A stretch of 20,726 nt of DNA, from contig CAZFAP010000083.1 of assembly GCA_964516325.1 (NCBI GenBank), positions 1-20,726 of the forward strand, written 5' to 3'. Below the pieces are notes generated by a model, which was given only the letters and a program-made list of their open reading frames with translations, had not been told where the DNA came from and did not search any database. This document shows positions 11,650 through 18,908 of this stretch, in pieces (the first letter of the stretch is position 1; each line of letters begins with the position of its first letter). Made by a program: the position numbers and the translations under genes. The DNA is from CAZFAP01 sp964516325. Its GTDB lineage: Bacteria > Auribacterota > JABMQX01.

Positions 11650-12036
11650 ATGCCGACTATAAATCAGTTGGTTCGCAAGGGTAGGTCGGAGAGGTCTCGC
11701 AAATCGAAGTCCCCGGCCCTCGCAAGGTGTCCGCAGCGGAGGGGCGTGTGTCTCCAGGTCAGGATTATGACCCCCAAGAAGCCCAATTCGGCTTTGAGGA
11801 AAATCGCCAGGGTCAGACTCACGAACGGACACGAGGTCACGGCCTACATCCCCGGCGTAGGACATAACCTTCAGGAACATTCCATTGTCCTTGTCAGGGG
11901 TGGGCGAGTGAAGGACCTGCCCGGAGTGCGATACCACATCATACGCGGGACGCTCGATTCCATGGGCGTTGAGAATCGGAAGCAAGGGCGCTCCCGGTAT
12001 GGCGCCAAAAGGCCAAAAGCGCAGTCAGGAGCCTGA
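11650..12036 (+). CDS. rpsL: 30S ribosomal protein S12
   Basis: S12 sits at the decoding centre and affects accuracy. The 128-residue product starts MPTINQLVRKGR and has TPKKPNSALRK at residues 41-51 and GGRVKDLPGVRYH near 84-96. The lysines of both loops, where streptomycin resistance changes occur in other bacteria, are the normal residues. The aspartate of KDLPG, which is methylthiolated by RimO in E. coli, is present. It follows rpoC after 44 bases and precedes rpsG by 12 bases, the standard str order. Confidence 0.98.
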   Translation: MPTINQLVRKGRSERSRKSKSPALARCPQRRGVCLQVRIMTPKKPNSALRKIARVRLTNGHEVTAYIPGVGHNLQEHSIVLVRGGRVKDLPGVRYHIIRGTLDSMGVENRKQGRSRYGAKRPKAQSGA

Positions 12037-12048
12037 GAGGTTGATTTT

Positions 12049-12522
12049 ATGTCGAGAAGGCGGGTTGCATCAAAAAGGAAGATAGCCCCGGACCCACGGT
12101 ACAAAAGCGAGTTGGTCGCCAGGCTCATTAACTCTCTCATGTTGAAAGGAAAAAAGAGCCTGGCGCAGCGCATCTGCTACGAAGCTTTCGATATTGTGAA
12201 GAGCAAGGTGCCTGACAAAGAGGTCTTGGAGGTTGTGGGCCAGAGCATAGGGAACGTAAAGCCGCTCCTCGAGGTCAAGTCGAGAAGGATCGGCGGAGCA
12301 ACGTATCAGGTTCCGGTGGAGGTTCGCTACGAAAGGCAAACAAGTCTGGCCATCCGGTGGATGATCCAGTTTGCAAGAGCCAGAAAGGCTACCCCGATGA
12401 GCCGGGCTCTGGCAACCGAAATCCTCGACGCCTACAAGGGCCAAGGTTCCGCCATCAAGAAAAGAGAAGACACCCATAAAATGGCGGAAGCCAATAGGGC
12501 CTTCGCACATTACCGATGGTGA
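12049..12522 (+). CDS. rpsG: 30S ribosomal protein S7
   Basis: S7 nucleates the head of the small subunit and lies at the mRNA exit and E site. The 157-residue product has the family landmarks: MSRRRVASKRKIAPDP at the start, a long helix with SLAQRICYEAFDIV, the GGATYQVPVEV beta hairpin region at about residues 84-94 and a C-terminal MAEANRAFAHYRW. The ATG lies 12 bases after the rpsL stop, with TGAGAGG close in front. In E. coli S7 represses its own operon through the rpsL-rpsG gap; the gap here is too short to hold that structure. Confidence 0.97.
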   Translation: MSRRRVASKRKIAPDPRYKSELVARLINSLMLKGKKSLAQRICYEAFDIVKSKVPDKEVLEVVGQSIGNVKPLLEVKSRRIGGATYQVPVEVRYERQTSLAIRWMIQFARARKATPMSRALATEILDAYKGQGSAIKKREDTHKMAEANRAFAHYRW

Positions 12523-12585
12523 TACCCGAGCGAAAATCGAACACGATACAAACGTGCAGAACATCGTTGAACGCGAGTTCAGGAC

Positions 12586-14691
12586 ATGAGCGTTACTGTT
12601 GCTGAAACTGCCGGGAGAATGCTTTTGGAAAGAGAAATTCCTCTCGAAAGGACGCGAAATATCGGCCTCATGGCTCACATTGACGCCGGTAAGACCACAA
12701 CTACCGAGAGGATTCTTTTCTACACCGGCAAGCTCTACAGGCTCGGCGAGGTCCACGATGGAACCGCCGCCATGGACTGGATGCAGCAGGAAAAGGAGAG
12801 GGGAATTACGATAACCTCTGCCGCCACCACCTGCTACTGGAAGGAACACAGGATCAACATTATTGATACGCCCGGACACGTGGACTTCACGGCGGAGGTC
12901 GAGAGGTCTTTGCGGGTCCTCGACGGAGCCATAGCCGTCTTCTGCGGAGTCGGCGGAGTGGAGCCGCAGTCCGAGACAGTCTGGCGACAGGCCGATAAGT
13001 ACGGGGTGCCGAGAGTCGCCTTCGTCAACAAAATGGACCGTCGCGGCCCCGACTTCCATGCCGTCGTTGACCAGATTCAGAAGAAGCTCCAGGCGACTCC
13101 CCTCGTCATTCAACTTCCGCTCGGCTTCGAGGAGAGGTTCGCCGGAAACATTGACCTGGTGGGCATGAGGGCCAAGGTTTATCGGGAGGAGGATTACGGA
13201 GCGACGTTCGATGTCATTGGCATCCCCCATGAACGCCTCGAGGAAGCGGAGCACTACCGGGAACTCCTGCTCGAGCACCTCTCCGAGGAAGACGAGGAGT
13301 TCATGGACAAGTACGTCGGGGGCGAGCCGGTTACCGAGGAAGACATTCACGCGGCGATTCGGCGACTGACCATCGCCAACAAGGTCGTCGCCGTCTTGTG
13401 CGGCGCCGCTTTGCGAAACAAGGGAATTCAGGATTTGATTGACGCGGTCGTGAATTACCTGCCGTCTCCTCTTGATATTCCCCCAATTGAGGGCGAGCAC
13501 CCGAAGACCGGCGTCCGACTCGCTCGAAAGGCCGAGGACCGCGAGTACTTCAGCGCGCTGGTGTTCAAAATCATGAGCGACCCGTTCACGGGAAGGCTTT
13601 CGTTCTTCCGCGTCTATTCCGGAACTCTCAAGAAAGGGAAGTACGTTTACAACTCCTCGTCGGCGAGGAGAGAGCGCATTATGCGCCTCCTGCGGATGCA
13701 CGCCAACCAGAGCGAGGACCAGGACGCCGTCTTCGCCGGAGACATTGCGGCTGCCGTGGGGTTGAAGGAGTCCGTCACCGGCGACACCCTGTGCGACGAG
13801 CGTCATCCAATCGTCCTGGGAAGGATGAGATTCCCGGAACCCGTCATCTCCATGGCGATAGAGCCGAAAACCAAGCTTGACCGCGATCGGCTCAGGTCCA
13901 CCCTCCTGCTTCTTTCGGAAGAGGACCCGACCTTCAAGATCAAGGTGGACCCCGACACGGGGCAAACCATCATCTCCGGAATGGGCGAGCTGCACCTCGA
14001 AATCATCAAGGACCGGATGATCCGGGAGTTCAGGGTTGGCGCCAACGTCGGGAAGCCTCAGGTCGCATACCGTGAGACCGTTCTGGAGGGAGCTAAGGGC
14101 GTAGGCAAGTTCATCAAGCAGTCCGGCGGCCACGGGCAGTATGGGCACGTCGTTGTTCTGCTGGAACCCACACAGAGGGGTTCCGGGCTGGTCATATCGA
14201 ACGAAGTGAAAGGCGGCGCTATACCTCATGAGTACATCTCCGCCGCCGAAGACGGCATCAGGGACTGCATGACCAGCGGGCCGTTAGCAGGTTACCCGAT
14301 GGTGGATGTGAAGGTGACAATCCTCGACGGCTCCTACCACGAAGTGGATTCGTCCGATTTTGCGTTCAAGACCGCGGGCTCCATGGCCGTCAAGGATGCC
14401 GTCAGAAAGGCCTCCGCGACGCTCCTCGAGCCCATCATGAAGGTGGAGATAACGACGCCGGAAGAGCACGTCGGAGACATCATTGCTGACATCAACGCCA
14501 GAAGGGGCAGGGTCAAGCACCTTGAGACCAAGCTTCATACCCAACTTGTCGAGGCGGAAGTCCCTCTGGCAGAGATGTTCGAGTATTCGACAACCATGAG
14601 GTCCCTCACGAGAGGGAGAGCCAGTTACTCCATGGAACCCCTCCATTTCGAGGTGGTTCCTGCGGAAATACAGGAAGAGATGCTCGAGTGA
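12586..14691 (+). CDS. fusA: Elongation factor G
   Basis: EF-G is the GTPase that drives translocation of tRNA and mRNA. The 701-residue product has the five-domain family length. GTPase motifs are intact: AHIDAGKT at residues 30-37, DTPGH at 94-98 and NKMD at 148-151, with the switch region ERGITI near 71-76. Domain IV carries GHGQYGHVVV and the C-terminal part ends in GRASYSMEPLHFE. The start ATG 12586 gives a front about 12 residues longer than usual with only a weak ribosome site; ATG 12619 is an in-frame alternative nearer the typical length. Codon use (many GTC, CTC, GGC) is like that of the ribosomal genes and unlike the following tuf. Confidence 0.97.
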   Translation: MSVTVAETAGRMLLEREIPLERTRNIGLMAHIDAGKTTTTERILFYTGKLYRLGEVHDGTAAMDWMQQEKERGITITSAATTCYWKEHRINIIDTPGHVDFTAEVERSLRVLDGAIAVFCGVGGVEPQSETVWRQADKYGVPRVAFVNKMDRRGPDFHAVVDQIQKKLQATPLVIQLPLGFEERFAGNIDLVGMRAKVYREEDYGATFDVIGIPHERLEEAEHYRELLLEHLSEEDEEFMDKYVGGEPVTEEDIHAAIRRLTIANKVVAVLCGAALRNKGIQDLIDAVVNYLPSPLDIPPIEGEHPKTGVRLARKAEDREYFSALVFKIMSDPFTGRLSFFRVYSGTLKKGKYVYNSSSARRERIMRLLRMHANQSEDQDAVFAGDIAAAVGLKESVTGDTLCDERHPIVLGRMRFPEPVISMAIEPKTKLDRDRLRSTLLLLSEEDPTFKIKVDPDTGQTIISGMGELHLEIIKDRMIREFRVGANVGKPQVAYRETVLEGAKGVGKFIKQSGGHGQYGHVVVLLEPTQRGSGLVISNEVKGGAIPHEYISAAEDGIRDCMTSGPLAGYPMVDVKVTILDGSYHEVDSSDFAFKTAGSMAVKDAVRKASATLLEPIMKVEITTPEEHVGDIIADINARRGRVKHLETKLHTQLVEAEVPLAEMFEYSTTMRSLTRGRASYSMEPLHFEVVPAEIQEEMLE

Positions 14692-14712
14692 AACGCTTTC
14701 GATGAATTGTTC

Positions 14713-14721
14713 AGGGAGGGG
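14713..14721 (+). promoter_or_regulatory. Strong ribosome binding site of tuf
   Basis: AGGGAGGGG lies eight bases before the ATG of tuf, in a 38-base gap after fusA. It is the only obvious signal in that gap and fits very high expression of EF-Tu. Confidence 0.7.
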
Positions 14722-14729
14722 TTGACACC

Positions 14730-15929
14730 ATGGCCAAGGCGAGATTTGACAGGAAGAAGCCGCACGTGAACGTGGGGACGATCGGGCACGTGGATCACGG
14801 GAAGACGACGCTTGTGGCGGCGATGACGAAGATATTGGCGAAGTACAATTTAGCGAAAGAGCGGACGTTTGATTCGATAGACAACGCCCCGGAGGAGAAG
14901 GAGAGGGGGATCACGATCGCGGTATCGCACATTGAGTACGAGACGGACAAGAGGCACTACGCGCACATGGACTGTCCTGGGCACGCGGACTACATCAAGA
15001 ACATGATTACGGGTGCGGCGCAGATGGACGGTGCGATTGTAGTGGTATCGGCGGCGGATGGACCGATGCCGCAGACGCGGGAGCACGTGCTGTTAGCGAG
15101 GCAGGTGGAGGTTCCGGCGATCATCGTCTTTTTGAACAAGATAGACCTGGTGGACGATCCGGAGTTGTTGGAGTTGGTGGATTTGGAGATGAGGGACTTG
15201 CTGAACAAGTACAAGTTTCCTGGGGATGAGATTCCTATCGTGAGGGGGAGCGCCTTGAAGGCGGGGGAGTGCGGGTGCGGGAAGAGGGAGTGCCAGTGGT
15301 GCGGGGGGGTGTGGAAGCTGCTGGACGCGATAGACGACTACATCCAGACGCCGAAGAGGGAAGTGGACAAGCCGTTTCTGATGCCGATTGAGGACATCTT
15401 CAGCATAACGGGACGAGGGACCGTGACGACGGGAAGGGTGGAGAGGGGGAAGGCGAAGGTAGGGGACGAGGTGGAGATCGTGGGATTGGGCGAGACGCTC
15501 AAGACGGTAGTTACCGGGGTAGAGATGTTCAACAAGACGTTGGACGATGGGGAGGCGGGAGACAACATAGGGGTATTGCTGAGGGGAGTAGAGAAGGAAC
15601 AGGTGGAGAGGGGGAAAGTATTGGCGCAGCCGGGGAGCATCACGCCGCACACGAAGTTTCGGGCGGAAGTGTACGTATTGTCGAAGGAGGAGGGGGGACG
15701 GCACACGCCGTTTTTCCCCGGGTATCGGCCGCAGTTTTACTTTCGGACAACGGACGTTACGGGGACGGTGAAGTTGGATGAAGGGGTGGAGATGGTGATG
15801 CCGGGAGATAACGTGAACCTGATGGTGGAATTGATTTCGCCGATAGCGATGGAGAAGACGCTGCGGTTTGCGATCCGAGAAGGCGGCAAGACCGTCGGCG
15901 CCGGAACCGTCACCGACATTATCGAGTAA
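14730..15929 (+). CDS. tuf: Elongation factor Tu (complete copy, atypical codon use)
   Basis: EF-Tu delivers aminoacyl-tRNA to the ribosome with GTP. The 399-residue product has GHVDHGKT at 19-26, DCPGH at 81-85, NKID at 136-139 and SAL at 174-176, then domains 2 and 3 ending in TDIIE. Just after SALK is an unusual cluster, C181, C183, C188 and C191 (CxC-x4-CxxC), where E. coli has EGDAEWE-type residues. The codon use stands out: of about 37 valine codons before the last 18 codons only one is GTC, and Gly, Ala, Thr and Pro mostly end in G; the last 18 codons switch to GTC, ACC, GGC and GCC like the neighbours. Those 55 bases match positions 1-55 exactly. Confidence 0.98.
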   Translation: MAKARFDRKKPHVNVGTIGHVDHGKTTLVAAMTKILAKYNLAKERTFDSIDNAPEEKERGITIAVSHIEYETDKRHYAHMDCPGHADYIKNMITGAAQMDGAIVVVSAADGPMPQTREHVLLARQVEVPAIIVFLNKIDLVDDPELLELVDLEMRDLLNKYKFPGDEIPIVRGSALKAGECGCGKRECQWCGGVWKLLDAIDDYIQTPKREVDKPFLMPIEDIFSITGRGTVTTGRVERGKAKVGDEVEIVGLGETLKTVVTGVEMFNKTLDDGEAGDNIGVLLRGVEKEQVERGKVLAQPGSITPHTKFRAEVYVLSKEEGGRHTPFFPGYRPQFYFRTTDVTGTVKLDEGVEMVMPGDNVNLMVELISPIAMEKTLRFAIREGGKTVGAGTVTDIIE

Positions 15930-15948
15930 ACGATTGCCGAACAACTGC

Positions 15949-15974
15949 CCGCGCCCGAGGTAACTCGGCTGCGG
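15949..15974 (+). promoter_or_regulatory. Hairpin with GNRA-type loop between tuf and rpsJ
   Basis: CCGCGCCCGAG (15949-15959) pairs with CTCGGCTGCGG (15964-15974) over eleven positions with one C-C mismatch and one G-U pair, closed by the loop GTAA (GUAA in RNA, a GNRA tetraloop). It ends 25 bases before the rpsJ start. No T run follows, so it is not a terminator. Its position matches the S10 leader, which in E. coli is controlled by L4, but similarity to that leader was not tested. Confidence 0.55.
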
Positions 15975-15979
15975 CAGGA

Positions 15980-16009
15980 ATGATGGCAGAAAGCTGGAAA
16001 TGGCAGTAG
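15980..16009 (+). other. Possible nine-codon upstream ORF overlapping the rpsJ start
   Basis: ATG 15980 opens a frame encoding MMAESWKWQ and stops at TAG 16007-16009, ten bases into rpsJ in another frame. GGCAGG just before it is a weak ribosome site. rpsJ itself has a poor site, so ribosomes ending here could restart at rpsJ. It could also be chance; nothing else supports expression. Confidence 0.2.
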
Positions 16010-16314
16010 AAGGCCAAAGAATTCGAATACGACTCAAGGCATTTGACCACCGCCTCCTGGACCAGTCCGTGGAGGAGATCGTGGATACCGCGAAGCGGAC
16101 GGGCGCCGTAGTCATCGGTCCCGTGCCGCTCCCGACGAAAATCGAGAGGTACACCGTGCTTCGTTCGCCACACGTGGACAAGAAGTCCAGGGAGCAGTTC
16201 GAGATGCGAACCCATAAGAGGCTCCTTGACATCATCAACCCTACGGCAAGGACGATTGACGAGCTGAAGAAACTCAACCTCTCCGCCGGGGTTGACATCA
16301 AGATCCGCGTGTGA
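16000..16314 (+). CDS. rpsJ: 30S ribosomal protein S10
   Basis: S10 (NusE) is part of the small-subunit head and also joins NusB and NusG in antitermination. The 104-residue product is the family length and has the core IRIRLKAFDHRLLDQSVEEI at about residues 8-27, the loop with VIGPVPLPTK at 38-47, and HVDKKSREQFEMRTHKRL at 58-75. It starts the S10 block, here only 70 bases after tuf rather than in a separate operon. The ATG 16000 is preceded by AAGCTGGAA, a weak ribosome site, after the GNRA-loop hairpin. Confidence 0.97.
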   Translation: MAVEGQRIRIRLKAFDHRLLDQSVEEIVDTAKRTGAVVIGPVPLPTKIERYTVLRSPHVDKKSREQFEMRTHKRLLDIINPTARTIDELKKLNLSAGVDIKIRV

Positions 16315-16322
16315 TGGGGCTG

Positions 16323-16361
16323 CGGCTCGGGGGCGCGGCGCCACAGGGAGAGCCGGCGCCG
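16323..16361 (+). promoter_or_regulatory. Two competing hairpins in the rpsJ-rplC gap
   Basis: CGGCTC (16323-16328) can pair with GAGCCG (16350-16355), and CGGCGCC (16336-16342) can pair with GGCGCCG (16355-16361). The two stems interleave and share base 16355, so they should exclude each other. The 105-base gap is long for this operon. The stretch CGGCGCCACAGGGAGAG nearly repeats the hairpin end and ribosome site of rplK (1386-1401). A regulatory role is inferred only. Confidence 0.35.
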
Positions 16362-16419
16362 AGGAAATCGCCGAGGGCGGAATTCGTCGCCAGAAGGACG
16401 ACTGACAGGAGTTCGAACA

Positions 16420-17067
16420 GTGATTGAGGGTTTGTTAGGAAGAAAAATCGGAATGGTTCAGCTCTTCGACAAAGATGGAAGAGCGGTTGCAGGAACTGTT
16501 GTCGAGGTTGGCCCTTGCACCGTCATCCAGGTGAAAAGCGGCCAGCCCCAGAAACCCGGCGCCGTTCAGCTCGGATTTCAGGACATCAAGGAATCGAAAA
16601 TTACCAAACCTCTCGCCGGGCATTTCAAGAAGGCGAATGTGTCCCCGAAAAAGTACCTGAGAGAAGTCAAGGTGGATAGCCCGGACCAGTACAAGGTCGG
16701 CCAGCAGCTTCGAGCCGACGTTTTCGCCGTCGGACAAAAGGTGGACGTGTCGGGAGTCTCCAAGGGGAGGGGGTTTGCCGGAATGGTCAGGAGATGGCGA
16801 GCCGCTGGCGGCCCCGGCAGCCACGGCTCGATGTCTCACCGCCGGATCGGCTCGGTGGGTTCCAACACGTCTCCCGGGCGAGTGTTCCGGGGAAAAAGGA
16901 TGCCCGGGCATTATGGGAACGAGCGGGTGACCGTCATGAACCTGGAGGTGCTCCAGGTCCGTCCCGAGGAGAATCTGCTCCTTGTCGGGGGAGCAGTGCC
17001 CGGCCCGTCAAAAGGGATTGTATTCATTCGCCCATCCGTGAAGAAGAAGGTGAAAAAACAGCAGTGA
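16420..17067 (+). CDS. rplC: 50S ribosomal protein L3
   Basis: L3 binds 23S rRNA near the peptidyl transferase centre and is an early assembly protein. The 215-residue product opens IEGLLGRKIGMVQLFDKDG and has the conserved loop GSMSHRRIGSVGSNTSPGRV in the middle (about residues 137-156), then GKRMPGHYGNERVT. The glutamine that PrmB methylates in E. coli L3 appears to be Thr here. The C-terminus is lysine-rich (KKKVKKQQ). Translation begins at GTG 16420, with CAGGAG about eight bases in front. The stop overlaps the rplD start by four bases. Confidence 0.97.
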   Translation: MIEGLLGRKIGMVQLFDKDGRAVAGTVVEVGPCTVIQVKSGQPQKPGAVQLGFQDIKESKITKPLAGHFKKANVSPKKYLREVKVDSPDQYKVGQQLRADVFAVGQKVDVSGVSKGRGFAGMVRRWRAAGGPGSHGSMSHRRIGSVGSNTSPGRVFRGKRMPGHYGNERVTVMNLEVLQVRPEENLLLVGGAVPGPSKGIVFIRPSVKKKVKKQQ

Positions 17068-17705
17068 GCGTCAGCGACCAGGAAAAAACGACTGTCAAGC
17101 TTTTCAACTCCGCGGGTCAGGCAGTGGCGGACCTGCCGGTGAAACGCTCTCTCGCGCAGGCGGAGGTCAATCAGCAGCTCGTGCATGATTACGTCGTTCA
17201 GCTTCAGAATAGCTGGAGGGCATGGACCGCCTGCACAAAAACCAGGGCGGAAGTCAACGCCTCCGGAAAAAAGCCCTGGCGGCAGAAGGGGCTGGGGCGC
17301 GCACGCGCCGGAAGCCTCGGCTCGCCATTGTTCCGGCGGGGAGGTGTGGTTTTTGGGCCGAGGCCGAAGGTTGTGAAGAATCGTTTCCCCAAGAGAGCAA
17401 AGAAGTTAGTGTTTGAGCACGCCCTCGGCGAAAAGATTCGCCAGAACAAGCTTTTGGTCTTAGACGAGGTGAAGTTTGAGTCTCCGAAGACGAAAATGAT
17501 GGCCGAGACGCTGAAAAGTCTGAACGCCGTAGGAACTGTTCTCCTGGTCACGGAGAAAAGCGACAGGAACACGTTGCTCTCCGCCCGGAACCTCCCTCGT
17601 CTGACCTATCGGTCGGTGGGCGACGTAAGCGCATACGATGTTCTCCGACATGAGTATTTGATCTTGACCAAGGCGAGCTTCGATTCGCTGCGCCTCGGCG
17701 AATGA
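17064..17705 (+). CDS. rplD: 50S ribosomal protein L4
   Basis: L4 binds domain I of 23S rRNA and its loop reaches the peptide exit tunnel. The start is GTG 17064, inside the end of rplC (GTGA overlap), with GAAGAAGGTG in front; this gives 213 residues, the family length. The tunnel loop has KKPWRQKGLGRARAGSLGSP at about residues 67-86 and GGVVFGPRPK just after. The C-terminal part with YDVLRHEYLILTKAS is typical. The four-base overlap points to coupling with L3. In E. coli L4 also represses the S10 operon; whether it binds the leader here is unknown. Confidence 0.96.
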   Translation: MSVSDQEKTTVKLFNSAGQAVADLPVKRSLAQAEVNQQLVHDYVVQLQNSWRAWTACTKTRAEVNASGKKPWRQKGLGRARAGSLGSPLFRRGGVVFGPRPKVVKNRFPKRAKKLVFEHALGEKIRQNKLLVLDEVKFESPKTKMMAETLKSLNAVGTVLLVTEKSDRNTLLSARNLPRLTYRSVGDVSAYDVLRHEYLILTKASFDSLRLGE

Positions 17706-17723
17706 GACAGGCGGGTGACACGG

Positions 17724-18005
17724 ATGAAGGACGAATACGACATAGTAAAGAATCCGATCCTTTCGGAAAAGGGGACGAGACTGTCCCAGACCGATAACAA
17801 GTACGTTTTCCGAGTGAGCCGAGACGCAAACAAGATTGAGATCCGACGCGCGATCGAGAAGCTCTATAAGGTCAGGGTCAAAGACGTCAACACGATGAAC
17901 GTCCCAGGCAAGAAGAAGCGGCTCGGCGCCAAGCTGGGCAAGAGGCCCGATTGGAAGAAGGCGGTTGTAACTCTTCAGGAAGGCGAGACCCTCAGCTTCG
18001 TCTGA
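17724..18005 (+). CDS. rplW: 50S ribosomal protein L23
   Basis: L23 is at the tunnel exit and is the docking site for trigger factor and SRP. From ATG 17724 the product is 93 residues and begins MKDEYDIVKNPILSEKGT, the usual opening. The core has YVFRVSRDANKIEIRRAIEKLYKVRVKDVNTM at about residues 27-58, then a basic loop KKKRLGAKLGKRPDWKKA and a short C-terminal strand. GTG 17715 would add three residues; ATG is preferred because of family length and the GGCGGGTGA stretch in front. It follows rplD after an 18-base gap. Confidence 0.96.
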   Translation: MKDEYDIVKNPILSEKGTRLSQTDNKYVFRVSRDANKIEIRRAIEKLYKVRVKDVNTMNVPGKKKRLGAKLGKRPDWKKAVVTLQEGETLSFV

Positions 18006-18027
18006 GAGTCGTTCTCCTGAGCTGTCT

Positions 18028-18054
18028 GCCGCCCGGGAGCGGCGCCAGGCGCCG
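18028..18054 (+). promoter_or_regulatory. GC-rich inverted repeats before rplB
   Basis: GCCGC (18028-18032) pairs with GCGGC (18039-18043) around CCCGGGA-like loop bases. The overlapping palindrome CGGCGCCAGGCGCCG (18040-18054) gives an alternative short stem. They fill the 64-base rplW-rplB gap, ending just before the GAGGATAA ribosome site. Role unknown; it resembles the GGCGCC hairpins before rplK and rplC. Confidence 0.3.
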
Positions 18055-18069
18055 ATCGAGGATAAGACA

Positions 18070-18900
18070 GTGGGCATAAAAAGATACAAGCCAATAACGC
18101 CGTCCTTGCGGTTCACAAGGCTTCCGGACTTCGCTGAGATCACCAAAACGCAACCGGAGAAGTCCCTGACAGTCTGCCTTAGAAGAACCGGTGGAAGGAA
18201 CGCTTACGGCCGCATGACGGCGCGCCACAGAGGCGGCGGACACAGAAGAACGTACAGGATCATAGACTTCAAGCGCGACAAGGACGGCATCGAGGCAAGG
18301 GTCATTGCCATAGAGTACGATCCCAATCGCTCGGCAAGAATCGTGCTGCTCGAGTACGCCGATGGAGAACGGAGGTATATCCTCGCCCCCGGTGACCTGA
18401 ACGTGGGGGACAGCGTCATGTCCGGCGAAGATGCTCCGCCCAAGGTCGGCAATTGCATGCCGCTGTCGAGAATTCCGTTGGGCATGACGGTCCATAACAT
18501 CGAAATGAGACGCAACCGAGGGGGCATCCTTGTTCGCAGCGCCGGCCTCGGTGCGACCCTCATGTCCCGGGAGGGAAAGTTCGCACATGTCAGACTCCCT
18601 TCCGGGGAAGTGCGTCTAATCCCGGTCCTGTGCCGCGCCACCATCGGGCAAGTCGGAAATTCCGAACACGAGAGCGTATCTCTGGGCAAAGCTGGAAGGT
18701 CAAGGTGGCTTGGCAGAAGGCCGAAAGTCCGTGGAGTCGCCATGAATCCCGTTGACCATCCCATGGGTGGCGGAGAGGGGAAATCCTCCGGCGGCAGGCA
18801 TCCGTGCTCCCCCTGGGGAAAGCTCTCCAAAGGCGGCAAGACCAGAAAGAGGAGCAAACCGACCAGCCACATCATAAAGTCGCGGAAAGATAAGAGGTAG
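18070..18900 (+). CDS. rplB: 50S ribosomal protein L2
   Basis: L2 is needed for subunit joining and lies near the peptidyl transferase centre. The 276-residue product begins GIKRYKPITPSLRF and has RHRGGGHRRTYRIIDFKR at about residues 53-70, then NPVDHPMGGGEG near 227-238. The histidine of VDHP (His229 in E. coli) is kept, while the next position, normally His in HPHGGGEG, is Met. GGRHPCSPWGK follows, a form I associate loosely with the PVC group. GTG 18070 has GAGGATAA in front. The stop codon touches the next gene region. Confidence 0.97.
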   Translation: MGIKRYKPITPSLRFTRLPDFAEITKTQPEKSLTVCLRRTGGRNAYGRMTARHRGGGHRRTYRIIDFKRDKDGIEARVIAIEYDPNRSARIVLLEYADGERRYILAPGDLNVGDSVMSGEDAPPKVGNCMPLSRIPLGMTVHNIEMRRNRGGILVRSAGLGATLMSREGKFAHVRLPSGEVRLIPVLCRATIGQVGNSEHESVSLGKAGRSRWLGRRPKVRGVAMNPVDHPMGGGEGKSSGGRHPCSPWGKLSKGGKTRKRSKPTSHIIKSRKDKR

Positions 18901-18908
18901 TGAGCCGT

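Noticed and set aside
12070..14229. Very long open frame (719 codons) on the minus strand opposite rpsG and fusA
   Set aside because: It is antisense to well-recognised S7 and EF-G genes and its protein resembles no family I know. Codon bias of the plus-strand genes keeps stops out of this frame.
15093..16301. Minus-strand frame of about 400 codons opposite tuf and rpsJ
   Set aside because: Low-complexity Arg/His/Leu/Pro-rich product, a mirror of the biased tuf codons, and it crosses two known genes.
16323..16361. H-type pseudoknot formed by the two interleaved stems
   Set aside because: No bases are left between the second halves of the two stems to span the first helix, so the two stems more likely exclude each other.
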